From: Flavobacterium psychrophilum
GTDB lineage: Bacteria; Bacteroidota; Bacteroidia; Flavobacteriales; Flavobacteriaceae
Reading direction: 5' to 3'
DNA length: 10,102 nucleotides
NCBI GenBank assembly: GCA_003243255.1
Contig: QFQM01000159.1
Span: 1 to 10,102, forward strand
The position numbers were made by a program, and so were the translations under genes. How positions within the stretch are numbered: the stretch's first letter is position 1; every line of letters begins with the position of its first letter. This document shows, piece by piece, positions 7,301 through 10,102 of this stretch. Under the pieces are notes generated by a model, which had not been told where the DNA came from, made no database searches, and was given only the letters and a program-made list of their open reading frames with translations.

Positions 7301-7500
7301 ACATCAACCTGGGTTATGAAATCGGTAAAAAGCAATGGCAGCAAATGCCGCTAAAAGCCTTACAGCTTTACGCCAATATCAGCAACCTGGGAATCCTCTG
7401 GCAGGAAAGCAAAAGCGGGATCGACCCTGATTTTAATCTGGGCAGCAACGTCGTAAAGCCTCCTGTGATGTACACTTTAGGATTGAAAGCTAAATTTTAA
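4321..7500 (+). CDS. SusC/RagA-family TonB-dependent outer membrane transporter
   Basis: The 1059-residue protein has a signal peptide ending at PVMA|QQ (residues 15-20). A carboxypeptidase-regulatory-like beta sandwich follows (about 21-95; GSVIDETTRLSVKGITVAI start). Then comes the SusC linker IDEVVLTTGYQ (101-111), a plug domain (about 115-228), and a 22-strand-type barrel to the C-terminal LGLKAKF, ending in the aromatic residue needed for barrel insertion. The plug ends in the family signature LKDAAAASIWGARAANGV (203-220). SusC proteins import ligands presented by a SusD lid, powered by TonB. The substrate is usually a glycan, but the neighbouring TlpA, MauE-like and small cysteine-protein genes point away from a classic polysaccharide locus: there are no glycoside hydrolases here. 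It has no N-terminal STN domain, so direct anti-sigma signalling is not expected. SusD starts 26 bp downstream. Length is normal for the family. Confidence 0.95.
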   Translation: MKKLLMLPVICFALPVMAQQIITGSVIDETTRLSVKGITVAIQNTKTATTTDQNGKFSIGTDEKRISLVILGKGYEEKVLSVELPLKEHLTIYLSEKVAQIDEVVLTTGYQKIPKERSTGSFSSVGKTALNTQVSTNILDRLAATANGIVISRGTSQGTPQIMVRGLSTIQGPKAPLIVVDNFPYEGDISNLNPNIVENITILKDAAAASIWGARAANGVIVITTKGAKYNQPITVDFNTFLTTSPKPDLNYLKVISSTDFIDVEQELFKKNFYNTDINSSSHPVLSPVVDLLNKEKKGLLSHETVQKEIERLKGIDSRDQFKRYMYQSLENRQYSLSMAGGAPQFSWTSSLGYDDNTGNLGENYQRMNLRFQNSWQPLKNLTLNTGIFFTHSATRNGRSAYGSIIMKTNAVPYMEMADANGNALIVSKSFEQGYKSGLGNGKLMDWNYYPLTDWQHFSGTGRSSEIILNVGLNYKILKGLEADLKYQYQKTTGLSNSLYDEESYYVRDYVNRFTVINSNGSLTYNVPKGSILDKTTSQLLINNFRGQLNFNRGFGKHQVSAIAGGEVRDVNSQSANTRYYGYDSNNLSFGTVDFKNKYPLITGGTSFIDNPNALRETNNRFVSVYANAAYTFDNRYTISGSARRDASNLFGLKTNDQWNPFWSAGLSWNVSNEKFYPLSWLPELKLRGSYGYNGNINPAMVAVTTMAILGVSTYTQEQMARFDNYYNPQLRWETVRMINAGLDFATRNNRISGSVEYFRKKGENLFGQVPLDYTIGLTSLIWNVAGIEGNGVDVELRTININKAFRWQTTANFSTYKDKVTKYYPSSTIARNFVLSSVPISGIEGLPVYSIFAYQWAGLDPQNGDPRGYLNGEVSKDYAKMMGADVKDLQYFGSAIPTAYGSFTNTFSYKQFTLDVGITYKMGYYFRRPSINYTSLFKDWIGHSDYALRWQKPGDEAFTDVPSNQYQTNSNRDAFYAGSAALIEKGDHIRLQYINLGYEIGKKQWQQMPLKALQLYANISNLGILWQESKSGIDPDFNLGSNVVKPPVMYTLGLKAKF

Positions 7501-7526
7501 AAATATAAAATTAAAAAATCAGAGGT

Positions 7527-8903
7527 ATGAAAACGATCAACACAATCAACATAATAAAAACACTCTTTAAATCGTCAGTGCTAATACCGGTAATACTATC
7601 CGTTTTGAGTTGCAGTGATTTTTTAGATGAAAAATCAGACCTGAAGCTGGCCACACCCGATAAACTGGAAGATAACCAGATGCTGCTCAACAACTATGGT
7701 TTTCTGAATGTGGATTTTACCTCCAGCGGTGAGACCAGTTCGGATGACTATTACCTGACGGATGCCGATTATAATGCATTAAGCTTCGAGGCTTCCAAAC
7801 GGCTTTATACCTGGATGCCTGACAATGTGGCCACTCCGGTTTCCTCCGGAAATGACTGGTCAGCCTGCTACCGGAGCATCTATGTCTGTAATGCCGTGCT
7901 CTTCAATATGAAGGATAAGAATTATACGGGCGAGCAGGCTGATAACATCAGAGGACAGGCGTTGGCTTTGCGTGCCTTCCGCTACCTGGATGCAGCACAG
8001 ATTTGGTGTAAGGCTTATAATCCTCAAACCGCAGGAACAGATTTAGGTCTTCCACTAAGGCTGGATCCGGATATGAATATTCCGTCAGTGCGGTCAACGG
8101 TTAAGCATACCTATGAGCAGATCATCAGTGACCTTCAAACGGCCATTCCATTGTTGTTACCGAAGCAAATCTCCGGAATGCGGATTTCAAGGGCAGCGGC
8201 TTATGGGCTATTGGCCCGTACCTATCTGTTTATGGGTGATCATGAGAAAGCGCTCAGCAATACGGAAGCGGCACTAAATATCAATAGCGAACTGATGGAT
8301 TTTAATTCCCTGAATCCTAATGCGGATTATCCTGTTGTCGAAATGAACAAAGAGGTCCTGCTCTGGGCAGCGATGAAATACGAATACCATCTGATTCCGG
8401 CCAAGATTCCTGACCACATTTACCAGATGTACGATAGTAATGATTTGCGGAAAACCGTATTTTTCAGGAAGAATGCAGCCAATGAAGTGTTGTTCAAAGC
8501 GTATTACAATAATGCCAACGGTCCGATAGTAAGTGTGGCCACCGATGAGTTGTATCTGATGGCGGCTGAATGCAAGATTAGATTAAACCGGATTCAAGAG
8601 GGAATGAATGACCTTAACAATCTTCTCATTAAGCGCTGGAAAACAGGAACCTTTGTTCCGATAACTGCCGGTTCACAAGCACAGGCTTTGGATATTGTTC
8701 TGAAAGAACGGCGAAAAGAGCTTCTGATCCGTGGACTCCGATGGCCAGATCTTAAAAGGTATAATCGGGACGGAGCTAATATTACGTTGACAAGAACGGT
8801 AAAAGGGCAAACTTATACTTTACCACCGAACGACCCTCGCTATGCGATCGCCATTCCGGAAGATATTATAACTCTGAGCGGAATGCCACAGAACCCAAGA
8901 TAA
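7527..8903 (+). CDS. SusD/RagB-family outer membrane lipoprotein
   Basis: The 458-residue protein has a lipoprotein signal sequence ending in SVLSC, with C29 as the lipidated residue, followed by SDFLDEKSD typical of SusD starts. The N-terminal SusD-like domain has the TPR-like helices GQALALRAFRYLDAAQIW (143-160) and SRAAAYGLLARTYLFMGDHE. The C-terminal RagB/SusD part includes DELYLMAAECKIRL, VLKERRKELLIRGLRWPDLK and the closing AIPEDIITLSGMPQNPR. It would sit on the outer leaflet as the hinged lid of the adjacent SusC and bind the ligand. At 458 residues it is a little shorter than many glycan-binding SusDs, which are about 500 or more. It is the last gene of the TlpA-SusC-SusD operon and is followed at once by a strong hairpin. 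Family assignment is secure; the ligand is unknown. Confidence 0.95.
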   Translation: MKTINTINIIKTLFKSSVLIPVILSVLSCSDFLDEKSDLKLATPDKLEDNQMLLNNYGFLNVDFTSSGETSSDDYYLTDADYNALSFEASKRLYTWMPDNVATPVSSGNDWSACYRSIYVCNAVLFNMKDKNYTGEQADNIRGQALALRAFRYLDAAQIWCKAYNPQTAGTDLGLPLRLDPDMNIPSVRSTVKHTYEQIISDLQTAIPLLLPKQISGMRISRAAAYGLLARTYLFMGDHEKALSNTEAALNINSELMDFNSLNPNADYPVVEMNKEVLLWAAMKYEYHLIPAKIPDHIYQMYDSNDLRKTVFFRKNAANEVLFKAYYNNANGPIVSVATDELYLMAAECKIRLNRIQEGMNDLNNLLIKRWKTGTFVPITAGSQAQALDIVLKERRKELLIRGLRWPDLKRYNRDGANITLTRTVKGQTYTLPPNDPRYAIAIPEDIITLSGMPQNPR

Positions 8904-8909
8904 ACAAAA

Positions 8910-8933
8910 CAGGGCTGGAATTTTCCAGCCCTG
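8910..8933. terminator. Bidirectional Rho-independent terminator between convergent genes
   Basis: CAGGGCTGGAA (8910-8920) pairs perfectly with TTCCAGCCCTG (8923-8933): 11 bp, with 2 formal loop bases. On the minus strand it is followed by TTTTGTTTA, a good U tract for the small gene at 8954. On the plus strand the tail is weaker (CATTGTT). It lies between two converging stop codons, as expected for a shared terminator. Confidence 0.85.
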
Positions 8934-8953
8934 CATTGTTAAGAAATGATCAG

Positions 8954-9268
8954 TTACGGTCTTCTTTCACTTGGGTGAATTGCAAGAACCTGGGCATTGG
9001 TTAGCCCGTCGATCACATCACTCAGGCTGCTTCCTTCCGTAACAGTCATTGAACAAGGTCTGTTTCCTGATGTAATACAGGATGGGCTTGTCCCTTCCTG
9101 CCAGTTGGTGACTTCAGCAAAAGCACCTTCTGAAACATCACTGCTGTTGTAAAAATACTGTTTGTCAGCGGACTTTTTTTCCATCGCTTTAAACGACATT
9201 ACAGCCCCTGAGAATATCACAGCAGCAATCGCTACTGCATTGGCTTTCAAAATTTGATTAAGTTTCAT
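8954..9268 (-). CDS. Small exported two-cysteine protein, DUF6520-like
   Basis: The chosen ATG (9266-9268) gives 104 residues. An upstream in-frame ATG at 9292 would add MMYKKTGI, but MKLNQILKAN followed by the hydrophobic AVAIAAVIFSGAVM (11-24) is the natural signal sequence start. The mature part is small and polar and carries exactly two cysteines in SPSCITSGNRPCSMTV (C64 and C72), which could form a disulfide. This layout (signal segment, about 100 residues, C-x7-C near the middle or end) matches the DUF6520 family common in Flavobacteriia and Sphingobacteriia. No function is established for that family. It follows the MauE-like gene on the same strand with a 279-bp gap, and converges on the TlpA-SusCD operon. 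The cysteine pair makes it a plausible client of the TlpA or MauE-like proteins; this is inference. Confidence 0.7.
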   Translation of the reverse strand: MKLNQILKANAVAIAAVIFSGAVMSFKAMEKKSADKQYFYNSSDVSEGAFAEVTNWQEGTSPSCITSGNRPCSMTVTEGSSLSDVIDGLTNAQVLAIHPSERRP

Positions 9269-9547
9269 AATTCCGGTCTTTTTATACATCAAAAAAGATT
9301 ACCATAAAAACTTTAGAAACCTGTCTGGCAATTACGGATGAAACGGTAAAATTACTTACTGTACCTATAGTTTATAAAAGCTTGCTATACCATTATACCG
9401 TATTTTAAATTCCAGGATAGGTCGTGGTTAATAAATACATTAAAAAATTGTCGGTTGTTAAACAGTTCGGCTGTCTAATTTTAAGATTGAACATTAATTA
9501 CAAATCCAGTCACGATCGATCATCCGTAAATAATTACGGTAACATAC
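9269..9547. other. AT-rich intergenic region between MauE-like and DUF6520-like genes
   Basis: No ORF of note. It should contain the promoter of the small DUF6520-like gene on the minus strand, but I could not place one with confidence. It is bracketed by a 10-bp inverted repeat, TTACGGATGA (9332-9341) and TCATCCGTAA (9520-9529). The right copy is also half of a local hairpin, CCGTAA-ATAA-TTACGG (9524-9539), just after the stop of the MauE-like gene. The hairpin has no U tract. Confidence 0.4.
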
Positions 9548-9967
9548 TTACTCAGCAGGCCTGCTGTATTTTAGATTTAAACCTAAAGCGATAACAGAAA
9601 GAATGACACAGCCTATATTAAAATACAGATGCTGATGCCAGCTCATTTTCTCCAAAATTCCGCCGCAGGAACAAGGTAAATGATCGCTTGTACTTAGTAG
9701 TAAAGCAATATATCCGCTGAAGATGAGCATCAAAATGATACTACCAATTAGTCCTATATTTCTGGTTTTCCGGTAGCATAACAATCCTGCAATAAGAAAT
9801 TCAACAATAATTATCGTGTAAGGCAGGAATTGTGATAATTTATTCAACAAAGGTGATGCTGAAATCTGGGCTTGAAAATTTTCAAAATCCAGTAACTTAC
9901 TGACGGCTGCATAGCAGAATAACAGAATGATAATTCCAGTCGTTATAAATACAAAAATTTTTTTCAT
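9548..9967 (-). CDS. MauE/DoxX-like redox-associated membrane protein
   Basis: The 139-residue protein has four clear hydrophobic helices: about residues 4-25, 48-65, 71-92 and 113-132. In the loop before helix 4 it carries LPCSCGGILEKMSWHQHLYFN (starting at 98), with C99 and C101 followed by the conserved Trp, His and Asn. This arrangement is typical of the MauE/DoxX-like redox-associated membrane proteins frequent in Bacteroidota. MauE itself is needed for making disulfide-rich methylamine dehydrogenase, so an electron-transfer or disulfide-handling role in the inner membrane is likely but unproven here. The start is the ATG at 9965-9967, preceded by a 7-bp hairpin in the leader. It is upstream of the small two-cysteine gene on the same strand, which supports a shared redox theme with the secreted TlpA-like protein. 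Confidence 0.8.
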   Translation of the reverse strand: MKKIFVFITTGIIILLFCYAAVSKLLDFENFQAQISASPLLNKLSQFLPYTIIIVEFLIAGLLCYRKTRNIGLIGSIILMLIFSGYIALLLSTSDHLPCSCGGILEKMSWHQHLYFNIGCVILSVIALGLNLKYSRPAE

Positions 9968-9972
9968 GATTT

Positions 9973-9994
9973 GGGATTAAAGTTTAATAATCCC
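9973..9994 (-). promoter_or_regulatory. Hairpin in the leader just upstream of the MauE-like start codon
   Basis: GGGATTA (9973-9979) and TAATCCC (9988-9994) form a perfect 7-bp stem with an 8-nt loop, ending 5 bases before the ATG on the minus strand. A hairpin this close to the start codon could limit ribosome access. No function is shown. Confidence 0.4.
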
Positions 9995-10022
9995 GGCCGG
10001 TAATTTTTTAGAATTCTTTCGA

Positions 10023-10053
10023 CGAATTTAGAAAGGTAGATACTTTGATGCAA
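10023..10053 (-). promoter_or_regulatory. Probable promoter of the MauE-like gene
   Basis: On the minus strand TTG (10051-10053) is followed after 20 bp by TAAATTCG (10023-10030), one mismatch from TAnnTTTG. It lies about 55 bp upstream of the start codon, directly next to the 22-bp palindrome. Confidence 0.45.
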
Positions 10054-10062
10054 GAGAATGAT

Positions 10063-10102
10063 GGTACGATTTATAAATCGTACCTGTATAATTTATAAAT
10101 CG
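10063..10102. repeat. 22-bp perfect palindrome with a second partial copy 22 bp away, probable operator pair
   Basis: Positions 10063-10084 form a perfect inverted repeat with arms GGTACGATTTA and TAAATCGTACC. The core ATTTATAAATCG (10069-10080) recurs at 10091-10102, exactly 22 bp later, about two helical turns, and is cut by the window edge. It adjoins the probable -33 box of the MauE-like gene. Two in-phase copies fit cooperative binding of a dimeric regulator controlling this gene or a divergent one beyond the edge. Confidence 0.55.

Noticed and set aside
4321..8903. Polysaccharide utilisation locus
   Set aside because: SusC and SusD are present, but there is no glycoside hydrolase, polysaccharide lyase or SusE/F-like gene in the window. 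The neighbours are redox-type proteins instead.
1..10102. CRISPR array, tRNA or rRNA genes, insertion sequence
   Set aside because: I found no regularly spaced repeats, no tRNA cloverleaf or rRNA sequence, and no transposase or terminal inverted repeats of an IS.

Overview
The window looks like Bacteroidota chromosome, most likely Flavobacteriia (a Chryseobacterium or Elizabethkingia-like Weeksellaceae member). This rests on the SusC/SusD pair, the DUF6520-like and MauE-like small genes, a TTTG-N20-TAnnTTTG promoter of the Bacteroidota type, and the absence of clear Shine-Dalgarno sequences. The genus is an inference from gene style, not from a marker gene.

Left third (1-1782, all on the minus strand, very AT-rich): two separate SIR2-like genes, one cut by the left edge (1-187) and one complete (401-1300). 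An 83-residue XRE-type HTH regulator (1531-1782) follows, with its own Rho-independent terminator. Both SIR2-like proteins keep nucleotide-binding motifs, and the complete one keeps Asn and His residues expected in NAD-cleaving SIR2 domains. This resembles a phage-defence or other accessory island.

Junction (1783-2291): no convincing protein gene, but the most structured DNA in the window. It holds a perfect 16-bp palindrome (probable operator), then a near-ideal plus-strand promoter (1864-1895), then about 200 nt that fold on paper into a closing stem with two arms (about 1916-2116). Part of this RNA can re-pair into a terminator-like stem. It may be a small RNA or a regulatory leader for the next gene, a 176-codon ORF of unknown function with no good ATG start (2292-2822).

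Centre (2965-8903, plus strand, clearly higher GC): a probable operon of a secreted TlpA-like thiol-disulfide protein with a DUF3738-like C-terminal half, a 1059-residue SusC/RagA TonB-dependent transporter, and a 458-residue SusD/RagB surface lipoprotein. A strong hairpin ends it.

Right end (8954-9967, minus strand, convergent): a small exported two-cysteine protein (DUF6520-like) and a four-helix MauE/DoxX-like membrane protein. With the TlpA-like protein these suggest an envelope thiol-redox module coupled to SusCD import or handling of an unknown, possibly cysteine-containing, ligand. The far right edge carries a 22-bp palindrome with a second partial copy exactly 22 bp away, probably an operator for the MauE-like gene or a divergent gene outside the window.
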